A DNA stretch of 64,000 nt from Cordia subcordata (GCA_028554755.1 JAPTOF010000010.1:1066501-1130500), one strand, 5' to 3'. Positions 28,303 through 40,980 are shown, counted from the stretch's first letter. Numbers and translations are program-made. The notes: generated by a model from the sequence alone, not told the origin.

Positions 28303-30387
28303 CAGAATGAACCGGACGAGTCACACACGAGTGAACCGCGGAGCGATTCAGGCTTTTTGTTTTTTTGGGTGAGATGGAGGTTTACCCTTTCGGTTAATTC
28401 GGCATTTTATGGTTAACTAATATATGATATTCATATTTTAGATGAATATATTTTATGGTAATTTGTCATTAATTAATATTAGTGTATAAATTGTAATCTT
28501 GCTGGATAAGTGATTTTATACACATCTCAACTCTAAATTAGATCAGTTACTTGACGCTCATTCAACTTAAATGTATATAATGAGTACCAATTTGAAAAAG
28601 CGGAACAATAATAAGAACTTATGATTAAGTTGATTCCCATAAATAAAATTGTTCAGTCTATAAATATTTAGACAAAATTATTTAAGCTTGAGCACATATT
28701 TAAGTCTAATAGAGAATTGAATCTCAAATTAGACTTATTTTACATCATAGGCGCACTGAAAATGAATATAATTGTAACCATAAAATGATAACAATGGAAT
28801 ACCAATCTTTGGGCTTTATTGTAAAGTCTCCGTACCTTAATAAATCAAAGCCCAAAGATCTATGAGTTAACCCATATTTGACATGATTTTTTATCTTTCT
28901 CATTCTTATTTGTATAAGAAATGAGTAATGGTGTCAATATAATATGATCAATATAATATATTTACTAGCTAGCTAAATTAAAGAAAATTATTAGATGACA
29001 AGTTTCAAATTATACAAGTGCGAATGTTAGATAGACAAGTGCAAAGCATTTGTGTTTAATTTCCCAATGGAAATGCTATGTGGCCAAAAAAAGAAAAAGG
29101 GAAATGGTAACCATCGTGAATCAACATTTGCAATATCCCTATTTTTAGCTTACGAGCTTTAAATGTTGTGTTCATGAGCTGCATGAGCACGGGAAATTGT
29201 ATAACGAAATAATCGTTATCTTTTTTTTTTTTCCTTTTAGAGATAGCATTGAAGATTAATTATATGTTGATCATTTTTAGGAAGACACCTTTTTTATATT
29301 TCTTTTGGTGGATGTTCAAGTTAGTCGGCTCATATAATCATTTTTCTTTAATATATGTATAACATCTCAAGACTTGACCGATTGAATATTTTTTTTATTC
29401 CTCTTCTGGAGGCGAAAGAAGTTGGGTTGTAGAAGGTTGGTAGTTTAATATTAACCCAAAGACTTTTGAGTCCGTCCAAAGCTTCAATGCTCTAGCTCCT
29501 GTTGTTATGACTTCTTTTAATCTTTTGTAGAGCGATCTAACCACTGCCACATTATTAACGACCTCTTGTTATCGTCTTTTCTCGAACAACAGAATTTCAA
29601 AAGACGAGATAGAGGAGCATATGGAGATCAGAATCATATATCCTCTTTGGCCTTTGCTCTACTATATATACTGCCATGTCCAAAAGCATTGGTCATTTCA
29701 CCAACTTTAGGCATAATATTTCGGATCTTGCTGCAGCTTTCAAGCTCTTGAGAAGACACTTTTGAAATCCGACTGCTTTAAGTTCGTGCATGATCCTCTT
29801 AAAATGACATCAGGGGAATCTAGAAGCAAATACGAAATTCCTTAAGTCTACTTTTATATGGTGCCATAGACCCCTACCTGCGCACTATTATTTTACCACG
29901 CAAAAAGAGAGAGAGAGAGAGAGACAAAACAAATACTATGTGTTGTTGATTTAGCTGATGAATGAAAATATGTTTGATGGTATATGTTGGCCCTCTCATA
30001 TACATGAGATTGCTGCATCAGTTTCCTACTGCATAAGCTGGGAAAAATATCTTATTAATGATTGAACGAGGGGAATGGGGCAAATAATAATTAAGGGTTT
30101 TGTGAACTGTCTAAAGTTCTACTAGAAAATTTGACTTTTTACACTAGTAACTTGAACGTAGAGGACGGTATTTTACTATTCATTCTATTTATTAGATTAC
30201 ATGTTAAGAATTATTAAGATTTCATCATAAACAAAATAATTGGTAAATATAAGGAGTGGCCTAAAACCTTGCAAGGTTGTCGTAAATATTGAAAGGAATT
30301 GATCTCAAATGAGCTAAATCAAGATTCCTGCAAACCAAGAGTCAAGAGCTAAACAACCATCGATGGTCAATATAAAAAGTAGCTTAG

Positions 30388-30597
30388 AGGCCATTTGGAT
30401 TGGGAATTTTTTCAGGAAAAAGCACTTTTTTTTTTCTTAAAAAGTTACATTAAATTTGCAATAATTATTTGATTTGACTTTCAAAAAAGTTGAAACTCTG
30501 AAAAAGTTCAAATACAACTTTTTTTAGAAGCCAAAATTTTCAGCTTTTAAAAAAAATTATTTTTCAAAAGCTGTTAAAAAGAAGCTCTAACAAGCCG
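30388..30597. mobile_element. Tourist-like MITE copy 8 (opposite internal orientation)
   Basis: It starts AGGCCATTTGGATTGGGAAT and ends AGAAGCTCTAACAAGCCG. The inside is the family core in the other orientation (GCACTTTTTTTTTTTC, GTTGAAACTCTGAAAAAGTT). Both flanks read TAG, a possible target duplication. Confidence 0.65.
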
Positions 30598-32229
30598 TAG
30601 GACCTTATAAGGTGGTCTTAAATGTAATAAATTTTTTATGAGAGAGGAATGTACTTCAACACTCCCCTCCCCCCCCCCCCTGCCCCGTGTGACCCGAGCC
30701 GAGAATGAGATTGAACTTAAACGAACTAAACCAAGAATCAAGAGCTAAATGGCTAGAGATAGGTTATATGTGCATAACACAAGAAACTGAGCCAAAAGCC
30801 CATTACAAGTATTATGTTAAGAAATCACTGAAACTTAATTATAGAACTCAATTGGTCAATATAAAGAGTAATTTAGGATATGTCTTAAATATTATAATTT
30901 TTTTTATATGAAAGGAATATATTTCAATAATACAATAGTTTGATTCTCAACATTTAAAAATTCAAACTACTTTATCTAATAGGACGACGATATCATTACC
31001 TTCTTATTGTAGATCTTTATCAAAATCCGTTTTTATGCATGTATTAGATCGCAATGTAACTTTTTAGAGCATAATTAAGCATTGAAATGAAAAGATATCT
31101 TAACTTTATGTAAAAGGAGGGACCCGGCAGGTCAGGAGTTAATTAAGCTAGAGGAACAGGGTTAAACACAGTGCAGGTATAGATAGTTCCAGGGGAAATT
31201 AGGTCCCAGTTAGATTCTATCAAGTGACCCACCAGAGCTATGGTTCATGCATCTTCCTCTATATTAGGGAGACATTAGTGCTTTGGATCTTTCTCCTTTC
31301 GTTGTCCTCCCTCCAATTGCTATTTGTTTAATAATTTGCTAGTGTATTTTGTCTTTGCTTTCCTACTTAATCATCATTAAACTTAGTCATTAATTAAATA
31401 AACTAATTAATGAGTAATATATATTAAATGTGCAACTCTCAGTCCTACGATACGATGTTAATTGAGGATAAAACAAAAGGAGAATTGTTATATAGACGCG
31501 TAATACATATAGATATGTTAACATCTGATTGATAAAGACACGTATACTAAAGTAACGTTTAAAATTCTAAAAGTGGTACATCAGAAAGTAGAAAAAATAC
31601 TTAAGAGAAGAGTTGAACAAAAACACTTAAACAGAAATGACGTTGTCAAACTTATGCGAAATTTTAGGAATGATCCTTATTATTTGCGTGAATTGTTATT
31701 TTGGTCCCTGTTATCTATATAAAATATCATTTTGCATGGTTCTTATTGTTTCAAAATTGACTTACTTATTAGTCCTAATATTTGTAAAAGTGTGAATTTA
31801 GTTCTGAACAACTTACGTGGTCCTTAATATTTACAAAAGTTGTCAATTTCATTACTATTACTAATTGGTATGTGTTGGTCATAGGACCATTTCTAAATGT
31901 TAATAAAATAGGAATCAAGTTAATACTTTTTGTAAATATTAGTGACTAAATGTGTCATCTTTAAAATAATAGGGAATAAATTAGCACTTTTGCAAACAAC
32001 GAATATCATGTAAGTAAGTCACCGGTGAAACAATAGGATTAAAGTAATAACTTTTTACAAACAATAGGTACAATTTGTGGAATTCGTCCTCAAACTTACA
32101 TTATAGACTCTAGAGGAAGATGTGAGTTTTGGTCTAAATCGATCTCGTTCCTTTTCTATCTTTTCACCAAGGGCTTTTTCTCTCCCTTAATTTTCTTCTT
32201 CTTTTTTTTCTTTTTTTGAGGGCGCCCCC

Positions 32230-32251
32230 GGGGGGGGGGGGGGGGGGGGGG
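32230..32251. repeat. 22-base poly-G tract followed by (GA)n
   Basis: CGCCCCC is followed by 22 G and then GAGAGAGAGA. Such a run is rare in this AT-rich DNA and its length is prone to sequencing error. Confidence 0.9.
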
Positions 32252-33739
32252 AGAGAGAGAGAAATTGGTCTAAATGGATGTGATAAGTTTTCTGGCACCA
32301 ATTGTATGAAATGTTGGCTTGGGGTGTTATAAATGTTCCCATGGTACGTAGTGCACAACTAGGTTACTTGTCGGAACATGTACATTGGGGATCAGATTCA
32401 AAAACAAAGTCTTTTAGTGGATGACATTGACTTGGTCTGCTGGGTTCATGTATGGAGCTTCTTTTAAGTTTTATCTATATTAAAGTCGCTATCTGGAAAA
32501 AGACGTTCACAAAAACCCACTTTCATGCCCCACTAACTGAATATAGTTAGCCATGGATATATGCACCCGATCGAGTGACAATTTGCACCAAATTTCTTCA
32601 CTTCGGAAAAATCCAGTTTGTCATGCATGGAAAGAGTTGCATGCAAGTAGCTGAAGACATTCTCTGTATCGAGTCCCTCACGTCCAGACAAGTTTGCTTT
32701 TAAATCTTGTATGGCAACAGTTTATTATAATGTTTTCTTAAATCGGTGGCCTTGGGTTTGGGTTTTCCTTCGGTGTCTAGGCTCTGATATTATCTATAAA
32801 CTTGTAAAGACGATAATACTAGTGTATTTAGAAAGAGTAGAGCGATCACAAACACCTCCTGCGTCCTTAGTCGTTGAGCATGCCAGCCATTCTGCAAGCA
32901 TGCATGAGACAATTTGTACACATAATGTGGGAAAAATTGAATCTGTTAATTAATTTAACATTTTGACCGGAAAAAGAAAAATCAATTTAACGTAATTTCG
33001 ATGCAATTAACATTATTCCCTTTCTGGTTTGTTGGGGAGTGTGTGTACATAGGCAAGTGAAGCCTCTGTCTGCCAACTTATTTGGTTAACTTCAATAAAA
33101 CTGGAACTCATTTGAAGATAATCTATGTTTATGTGAGTGCGTTTATACATATGTATAAGCAACGATTGATTTTGCAATATGGAGAAAAATTCCGTCGATT
33201 AACACGTATGCACCAAGTATAAAATTTATAATATTTAAACTACCAAACTTAACAGTTTAAACACGTAAAAGATAATTTGTTACATTTATTTATTATCGAA
33301 GTATATAGTTTTATGTACGAATAACTAGTCCAACACATAATTACCTAAATCCAAACGATGATACCAATGCAATACCCCATGTAATATAAAACTAGGAGAA
33401 GAAACCTAGCTAATAATACGGATAATATAATAATAAAAACCGGTGCTTTAATTAGATGCATGAACCTGCATCATCAGCAAAATCTAGTATAGATTTACAC
33501 ACCATAATTTAAACATAAAAAAAGCCCCACAACATAGACTGATTAACTTTGCTAAATGCATGCAAACGCACGCAACTTATTATTATCATATGTACCATCC
33601 TCCAAGAAAGCATATAGAAATTAAACTAACACGCATAAGATCAAAGTCATCACACATTAAACTTTATGTTAAAAGACTACACAAACAACACACACACTGC
33701 TACATATGATTGGTTTTAATATTTTAATCCATCTGTTGA

Positions 33740-35413
33740 TCAATAGAAGATGTTCTGCTGCAGAGTAGCACCAAAATCAGCTCCCATCATCCAAAGATCA
33801 AGCGAGTCACCATACTGAGTGAGCTCAGGCTCTAATCCAAGAAAAGATTCCAGGCTGGAAATTTGAGCTTTAAGCTCGTAATCATCTGACACCACCTGGT
33901 TTGGGTAATAGGGCTGGCCCTGGAAATCGCCAAACTCCATTAATGGGGTTGGAGCCACCATGGTTGGCGCAAAGGTCTCCTGAGCCGATGATGGCTCGGT
34001 GTCGATGCACCTTTTCTTGGCTGGCGGCAGCTGGGACGGGGTAGTTGGCGGTGGAGGAGCCATGGGGGGCGATGGTGGTGGTGGTGGCGATGGCTGATCA
34101 GCAAAGTTGAGCTTGGCCTTGTCGCCACGGATGCGCTTGGCGGCCTCATCGTATGCCTTGGCGGCTTCTTCAGCGGTGTTGAACGTTCCCAGCCAGACTC
34201 TGACACCCTTCTGAGGGTCGCGAATTTCAGCTGCCCATTTTCCCCATGGCCTTTGTCGTATCCCCCGATACTTGTTCTTCCTTGGCCTCTGGCTCGCCTT
34301 CTTATTGCCAGTTTTCTCATTTCTTTCCGTAGTTACTGTTGGGACGAGGACACGCGCACACACATTAATACGATATGTATCAGAAATACACACCAAATGA
34401 CACCGGGATTTTCCCAATTCATCATGCAGAATAAAACAAGAAAAGACGAAATGTAATAAATCTCGAATTTTTTTTTTCATATCGCTAACAAAAAATGGAT
34501 TAAAATATTTTAAAAATATACATATATTTAGAAAGAAATTGAACTTAGAGGCTATTAACAAATAGATAAATATACCAATACCTTCTATACAAGCTTAAAT
34601 TTTTAAATAAAGTGGTAATTTTAACTTGATATCAGAGCTCAAAATAGATTATTCAAGACTTACTGTCATCTATTTAGAAAACATTAAATACTATTCATAT
34701 ATAAAACTCCAAAAAAGAAAAAAATTTACCTGCACGTGAAGAGACGTATTAACACATAAAGAAATGCAATAACATATATATTCTCCAAAAAAAAAACCGT
34801 CTACACGTGAGAGGGGATATTATATGGTAATATTCTCACTATAAACTTAAATTTTTAGATAAGGTAATACCTTAAATGGAGGTAAAAGTTTATGTATGTA
34901 CCAGGAATAGCAGCTGAAGCATCAATAGGTGATAAGGTAAGACGCAATTTTTTTGATATGCAGAACTGTAAATTTGCTACAGGCGCGATATTTTATGTAT
35001 GTTTTTTTGCATATGTAAGGTAAAATACACACATCTTTAACTCAACAGAGAAAAAGTGCCACCTGCTATGTTTGGACATCATGACAAACATCATGCAATA
35101 ATTCAAGAATCGTAAACTAAAATTATGCGGAAAAAAAATATTAAAAGAAAGAGTAAAACAAGATTTTACACACACGCACATACCTATATATATATATACA
35201 CACACACATGTGTGAGCAAGTTTTGTTACCTTTGTTATAAGAAGGGTTTGGTGGTGGGGTGGTTTGGTCTTTGCTGCCATTAGAGAAGTTGAAGCCCCAG
35301 AGCTCAGAAATGGTGTCAAAATCAGCCCAGAGATCCTTGGTGGTCAGCTTCCGGCAGCCGCGGCCGGCGGCTATGGGAACATCATCGTCGGAGATAATTG
35401 CACCTCCACACAT
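33740..35413 (-). CDS. RAP2.3: Group VII ERF transcription factor (RAP2.3-like) with Cys N-degron
   Basis: Two exons (35230-35413 and 33740-34335) give 259 residues. The protein starts MCGGAIIS, the hallmark of ERF-VII factors. After Met removal, Cys2 is oxidised by plant cysteine oxidases and the protein is degraded through the N-degron pathway, so it accumulates in hypoxia. The AP2/ERF DNA-binding domain spans about residues 83-140 ([49 protein letters not shown]). A proline stretch and a PPAKKRC basic motif follow. The acidic C-terminus ([18 protein letters not shown]) is a likely activation region. Length and motifs resemble Arabidopsis RAP2.3 more than the longer RAP2.12. An 894-base intron follows residue 61. 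A TATA box (CTATAAAT, forward 35521-35528) supports the start. Confidence 0.93.
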
Positions 35414-35520
35414 CTTCTCTTTCTTTTTTTGCTAGTAGCGGAACAGTTTGAGAATGGAAGAGAGGAAATAAATGCACATATTCTGAAGGAAAGAGAGAAA
35501 AAAGGGTCCGCGTTTTCTTG

Positions 35521-35528
35521 ATTTATAG
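35521..35528 (-). promoter_or_regulatory. TATA box of the ERF-VII gene
   Basis: CTATAAAT on the minus strand lies 108 bases upstream of the ATG at 35413, leaving a 5' leader of about 75 bases. Confidence 0.6.
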
Positions 35529-35824
35529 TGACCTACGGTTACGAATCAATCGAGTGGAGAAAAAGGACAAGATTTATTATTTAACTTTTTTTTTTTTTTT
35601 TTTTGGGATGTGATGATCAGATGACTGATTAATGACCACCCAGCTTGTTGATAGTGAGATTACAATAGACTTGGAGGGACCATTTCATTCTATCTCGTGG
35701 GACCCATATATTTGCGACTTGACAGACGAGGATGAGTCGGCTGTCATTCGGGGACACGGTAGAATGGTCGGATAATAATTTATTGTTACTCTCTTGATTC
35801 TCAATTTATATATTTTTTATATTT

Positions 35825-36195
35825 AAGGTAAATTACATTTATTGTTTTTTTTATATTTGTTACCTATAATAATATTATTCTTTATATTTTATTTGTGATA
35901 AAATACTGCTATAACTAATATATAGTTTTGTCTTATTATTAGTCAAAACTTTACTTTTTGTCAAAGGAGTATGTTAAATCTCTTGTGAAACCAGGACTTT
36001 AGCCTAAAAAGGGAGCAAATTTGTGATTCATGTGGGATTCACATGAGATTTAACGTGTTCCTTTGATAGAAAGTAAAGTTTAGACTAATTGTAACACAAA
36101 ATTATTAATCATATGGGTTAATTTGGCATAAATAAAAAAAAAGATAAAATTATTACAAGTGACAAAGATAATGGACAATTAATATTGCATATATA
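35825..36195. mobile_element. Foldback (large inverted repeat) element
   Basis: The arm around 35925-35990 (TTAGTCAAAACTTTACTTTT, TGTTAAATCTCTTGTGAA) is the imperfect reverse complement of the arm around 36045-36110 (CACATGAGATTTAACGTGTT, AAGTAAAGTTTAGACTAA). The similarity extends weakly outward to about 35825 and 36195. Such DNA folds into a long hairpin, typical of a foldback MITE. The ends are approximate and no target duplication was identified. Confidence 0.6.
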
Positions 36196-36460
36196 ATCAA
36201 TTTGAAAGTCATGTTGTATATTACTCTATTATAAAGATTTTAACTTTTTGATCTTATTTAACATGAATTTTTCACGGCAATATGCATCAGAATCAAATAT
36301 CATGACATATCTAATCTGATTCAACTGTCATTTAGGGACATGAATTAAGATTCTAAAATCTATAAACTAGTGATTGAAAACTAATTGTTTGACTTTGGTG
36401 ATCAAGATTCAAATCGTAAAGGTAAAAAAATTAGTGAATATCCTCAAGCAAATTAAAGAT

Positions 36461-36532
36461 TAGATGTTCAAGCACAATTCGTTGATTTAGATATTCTAGA
36501 TGTTCAAGCATCATTCGTTGATTTAGATATTC
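36461..36532. repeat. 36-bp tandem duplication
   Basis: Two adjacent units beginning TAGATGTTCAAGCA and ending GATTTAGATATTC, at 36461-36496 and 36497-36532, differing at two positions. Confidence 0.9.
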
Positions 36533-37579
36533 CTGTTCATTGTATCCAATTGTTTCTAGTCTTATCATCATGTTAAAAAACATAAAAACAAAAAACAAAA
36601 GGTACAATCTTATATATTCTGCATTAGAAAATTGGGGGTATAGATATTTTCAGGAAGATTGGTTCTTGAGTTGTTCAATGTAACGTATGCCAATGCTTCT
36701 TTAACTGATGCTGGTGTAGAGCTGCAGTCTGGACTTTTGGCACCACTCTGAAGGCTGACTGTTACAAAAGGCCGCACACATTGCATTACATCTGCTTTCT
36801 TTGGCTGGATATATTCATCTTTTGACACCTCTTTTGCTTAATATAACTGGCAGAATCCAATCACCAGAATAACCGGTAGAATCTTATCACCAACTAGCAA
36901 ATTTTGGATCGTAGCATATTCTATATACTGAATATCAGGTAGGTCGAGGGCATTCACCTAGAGCAAGAGACTAGAATTGAACTTAAGTCATGAGTTGTAT
37001 TTGACCTCAACTTTTATCGCAAAGGTATATATCCTTGGGGACGTGAATATGTATAAGCTAGTTGCAACATACAAAGTTATGCATATTCTGCTCTGCCAAA
37101 AAAAGAAAAAGAAAAAAAAAGCCGTGCATATTCTTTTACTTGGAGTTAATGAGAAAAAACACAAAAGACTTACTGAAAATGATATAGTCATCAATCTATA
37201 TAGTCGACCTATACTTAATTAGTAGAATAAAGACTTGTTTGATTTAACTTGATTAGAGCTTGCATATATGGCAATGTCCTAAGAAGACTCTCATTTTATG
37301 GATAATAAGAACGTGATTTGGATTTTCTCGTAATATAATTTCAGTAATATGGTAGGCAGGCTTTTGAACACAGAAAAAGAGGAGCTAGCTGGTTGGAGAT
37401 AAGTGCTTTTCAGATGGAGTTGGGGGTGAGGTTGCTTTAGTGGCTATTGGCGACGGTGAGCTTCCTATGCGGCCTGGACAACTAGTTTCAAACGAACTTG
37501 CGAGGATTACCACCGGATCACTTATCGAAAGACTCAACACTCTTCCTAACAGATAAGAAAGAATCAAATTAGAGACGAC

Positions 37580-38374
37580 TAGGAATGAGAATTAGAACAG
37601 ATAATTGAATATTTACTTGGAAAACTTAGTACCCAATTAGATAGTTGACAAGTATATGTTAGTCCGAATATTAAATGTTTGAATATTGGATATTCTTAGA
37701 TTCAGATTATCAAATTTTAGAGTTTATTTAATAAGCTAAAGATATTGAAATGCTTGTTAACTATTTTATTACATAAACAAGATTACAACAATATAAATTT
37801 AGTTTATTACAAACTATAATAATACTAAATCACATTGAATAAAAAAGACAAAATTAACAAATTTCATCAAATATGAAGTTTACTACTAACTATAGCACAC
37901 AATAATGCGCCCCACGAATCAATAATAGACAATATCTAATATATATAATTCTACCATAAATCAGAGTCTATACTAATATACCACATAAACCATAGTCAAC
38001 ATGAAATACGGAGTTTACCACTATCCATAGCCAACAACAAGAAATCATCAAATGCTTTGTTTGTACCAAAAACAAATAAATAAGACATTTCAATATATAC
38101 ATAAATAAAATATTTGAAATAAAGTTAAAAGTATATAAAATAATAAAATGTTGAACCATTATCGACAATCAAGTCCTCCAATATAAAATTAAAATATTTG
38201 CGAGTGACTTTTCTTTCTTCGGATATTCAGATTGAATTTAGATGAAAAAAACTATTGGATATTTGGTACTTTTATCGGATATCGAATTTGAATATATCTA
38301 AATTTAATATTTAATCTATCTGATCAGACTCGACAACAAGATTCGGGTTCGGAAGACAAATATTCTCACTCCTA
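37580..38374. mobile_element. Non-autonomous hAT-type element (795 bp) with 8-bp target duplication
   Basis: The left end TAGGAATGAGAATTAGAACA is the inverted match of the right end, which read backwards gives TAGGAGTGAGAATATTTGTC. The flanks are GAGACGAC (37572-37579) and GAGACGAA (38375-38382), an 8-base duplication with one change. Terminal repeats starting with TA plus an 8-bp duplication are hAT-superfamily features. Subterminal GGATATTC-type words occur near both ends. There is no transposase frame inside. Confidence 0.75.
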
Positions 38375-38523
38375 GAGACGAAAGAGGAAGGGAGTAACAA
38401 TATGGCAAAAAGGAATTGAAGATTTCAAGTGAAGAAATGATACAATTGTGATGAATTTATACAAAGAAATTGATTGTGGAGGTCAAATAACTAAAACATC
38501 ACTTCATTATGTAATTTATCTTC

Positions 38524-38554
<31 letters not shown>

Positions 38555-39525
38555 ATGTTGTAGCCGTATGAAGGAATCCAAAGTCTGGAAATGAGTTAAG
38601 ACTTTTGAACACTAATGGGAAAAAAGAAGAACTTTTTGAAGATTAAAAAGCACTTTAATTTGAAAAACTTGATCTAACTCTTGCTTCAGGCACTTTAACG
38701 CTTTATTGAGTCAAAAGCCACCAAGAGCCACTTTTAGGCAAAGGAGAAAATTTTCATTTCTGGAAAGTATGTGAAAACATTTTAGCAATCTGACACAAAC
38801 AAAACAAAGTTCCATGTTGGGATAAAGAGGTGTTTTTTTTTTTTTTTAATTTTTTAATACCAAATCTTGACCTCTTAAAAAATGGCACTTAAGCAATCAT
38901 ATGTAGTAGACTAGATCACGATCATTGAACCTGAACAAACTTACAAAACTTTTGCAGCATAAACAAAGGAGGAAAAAAAAAAAAAGGAATAATCGGTTAA
39001 GAAAGGACTAAAATTTAGGCGTGTCATTTTGACAAAAAGACAAGTTGATCAGAATAATTAATAATAATAGTATTACATCATGCATAGAATAATGAAACTG
39101 ACTTTTAGAGGGCAGAAATTTAGGGGAAAAGTTGAGACGTTGCGAGCCACTGTTTGCCAACAACCTAAACCCCTGCCTCCAATGGCTTCATCACCTTTAG
39201 GTACTTCCAATTAGACCTTCCAAGGGCTTTTTTTTCCTCGTTTTCAGCTCGAAACTGATTAGTCTAAAATTTAATGTAATTCAAAATATCCTAACTAAAA
39301 AGATAATAATAATTAAAAAAAAAAAAAACTGGCCACCTCTCTCTTGGTCAATTGTGGGGTTAAATTTCTTAAATCAGCTTTATGATTGCAGCCGAGCGTG
39401 TTTTTATGATCGACGAACACATTGTGATCGGAATTCTCCTAGTATGTATCAAGCAATCAGCTGGTTTTGTTCATATTATCGATCTTACCTAATAACTAAT
39501 ATATATGGTTTGCTAGCTGCAACTA

Positions 39526-39569
<44 letters not shown>

Positions 39570-40165
39570 CCTTCTTACATTGGGCAATAAACTAGGCTTG
39601 TTTGTCTGTCAACTGAGTATGGTGGGTGTGGAGTGTTAAGCAATATAATTCTATTTAGGATGAATATTTTCGTTATTAAAAAAATAATCTGCCAATAATA
39701 TTTTCCAATATACTAAAAATACCTAGTAAAAAACACAATACCATCATAAAATTGTGTGGGCAATAAAAACCATGTCACATCCGTGAGCACTTCGTTGACG
39801 AATATACTTTAGCATTCAATGTAATTTAAAGGGAAAATGGATGAATTAAATCCCGTATTGTGATAAGTAAATCTCCTGTCATCACTAATATAAAAAGCAA
39901 CCATGTTTCGAATCACAAAAGTTATTAGATCATTATTACACTCCAAAAATATCTAAATAAAACTATTATAACTCTTGACAACGAATTTTTAGACTTCACC
40001 TCAAACCTAAACCCAGTGATATTTCATTATTCTGCTCCAATTATAATGCTTAAACTTCCAGTATAACATTGTGATTATCACCATCGTCGTCGTTTGGATG
40101 CTTATAATCACTCAAATAAGCATCCCGAAACACATTCCGACACTACTTCAACGATAAGTTCAAAA

Positions 40166-40306
40166 CTATCCTTGATTTTCCTCGTTGCATGCATGGCAAG
40201 TTCCATTAGTCTTCGACCTAGTTTCTTCATCTTCTTCTTCCAATGATGTTCCACCATCATCATATCGTTTGTTGTGATTATCTTCAGAATTGAAACGTAC
40301 CGCCAT
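40166..40306 (-). CDS. Possible short peptide gene (46 residues, acidic)
   Basis: An ATG in good context (AAAATGGCG) at 40306 is the first ATG after a TATA box (CTATAAAAG, forward 40394-40402), 88 bases upstream. The frame reads 46 residues rich in D, E, N and K (TSLEEEDEETRSK) and ends in TAG. The same DNA has a second open frame offset by one, rich in K and R, containing GRRLMELAMHATRKIKDSFE. Either a frameshift has occurred or only one frame is real. No family is recognised. The promoter arrangement is the main support. Confidence 0.3.
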   Translation of the reverse strand: MAVRFNSEDNHNKRYDDGGTSLEEEDEETRSKTNGTCHACNEENQG

Positions 40307-40559
40307 TTTCTTGATTTTGAAGCGAGAAGTAAGGAACTGAGAAAACAGTGTTTTATTGCTCCGGATTTTGTTTAACTATACACAACAGTACAACTTTTAT
40401 AGGAGCGTACGAGGGTTGGGCTCATAATTAATTAATTACGATCAATAGTGATTTGGTAATAAATTGAAAATCCTACAACTAAGGAAATGTTACTATAATT
40501 GATATAAAGTTTTGATTATACACCAAGAACAAGAAGGATAGTTGATGTAAGAACCTGTG

Positions 40560-40980
40560 GATTATGATACTAACTTCCTTTTAATTAATGGCTCCTCCGA
40601 TCGTATTTCTCCCGAGCTGAAAGAAAAGATAGGCAATTTATCTTTTCAGAGCTATCGCCCCAATAAAAAAAATATTCTTGTGGTAGGCCCCGTCCCTGGT
40701 CAGAAATATAGTGAAATCACCTTTCCTATTCTTTCCCCGGATCCCGCTACTAAGAAGGATGTTCACTTCCTAAAATATCCTATATACGTAGGCGGGAACA
40801 GGGGAAGGGGTCAGATTTATCCCGACGGGAGCAAGAGTAACAATACTGTTTATAATGCTACAGCAGCGGGTATAGTAAGCAAAATCATACGAAAAGAGAA
40901 GGGGGGATATGAAATAACCATAACGGATGCATCGGATGGACGTCAAGTGGTTGATATTATCCCTCCGAAACCAAAACTTA
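40560..40980 (+). pseudogene. petA: Nuclear plastid DNA fragment: part of petA (cytochrome f)
   Basis: The plus-strand frame reads [60 protein letters not shown] and [20 protein letters not shown], which is chloroplast cytochrome f from the middle of the protein. The start codon, signal region, haem-binding CANCH and the C-terminal membrane anchor are all missing. Upstream only a TTATGATAC match remains before an apparent internal deletion. Similarity stops after IIPP, near 40980. Because the DNA looks plastid while both flanks look nuclear, this is a NUPT. The frame is still open for about 130 codons, so the transfer is fairly recent. No function is expected. Confidence 0.9.

Larger units (their letters stand above)
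28303..33739. other. Long intergenic region without genes
   Basis: About 5.4 kb of AT-rich DNA with no convincing exon. It holds a MITE (30388-30597), homopolymer tracts (30669-30680 C, 32230-32251 G), and at 31650-32080 a noncoding repeat of the 'tggtccctaatatttacaaaagt' type common in plant genomes. The stretch 29440-29830 looks like decayed coding DNA on the minus strand, with frames broken by several stops; I could not name its source. Confidence 0.5.
35529..40165. other. Intergenic region with mobile elements
   Basis: It contains a foldback element (35825-36195), a 36-bp tandem duplication (36461-36532), a hAT-type element (37580-38374) and two (TA)n tracts (38525-38556, 39530-39565). 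Short minus-strand frames at 36610-36828 and 37385-37567 have no ATG context or family match and may be exon remnants. Confidence 0.5.

Noticed and set aside
29440..29830. Possible decayed coding region on the minus strand
   Set aside because: Several stops in every frame and no family I could name.
36610..36828. 72-codon minus-strand frame (VMQCVRPFVTVSLQSGAKS)
   Set aside because: The apparent start is GTG and there is no promoter or splice partner. It might be an exon remnant but cannot be supported.
37385..37567. Serine/proline-rich minus-strand frame, considered as a secreted peptide precursor
   Set aside because: No signal peptide, no known peptide motif, and the upstream side is transposon sequence.
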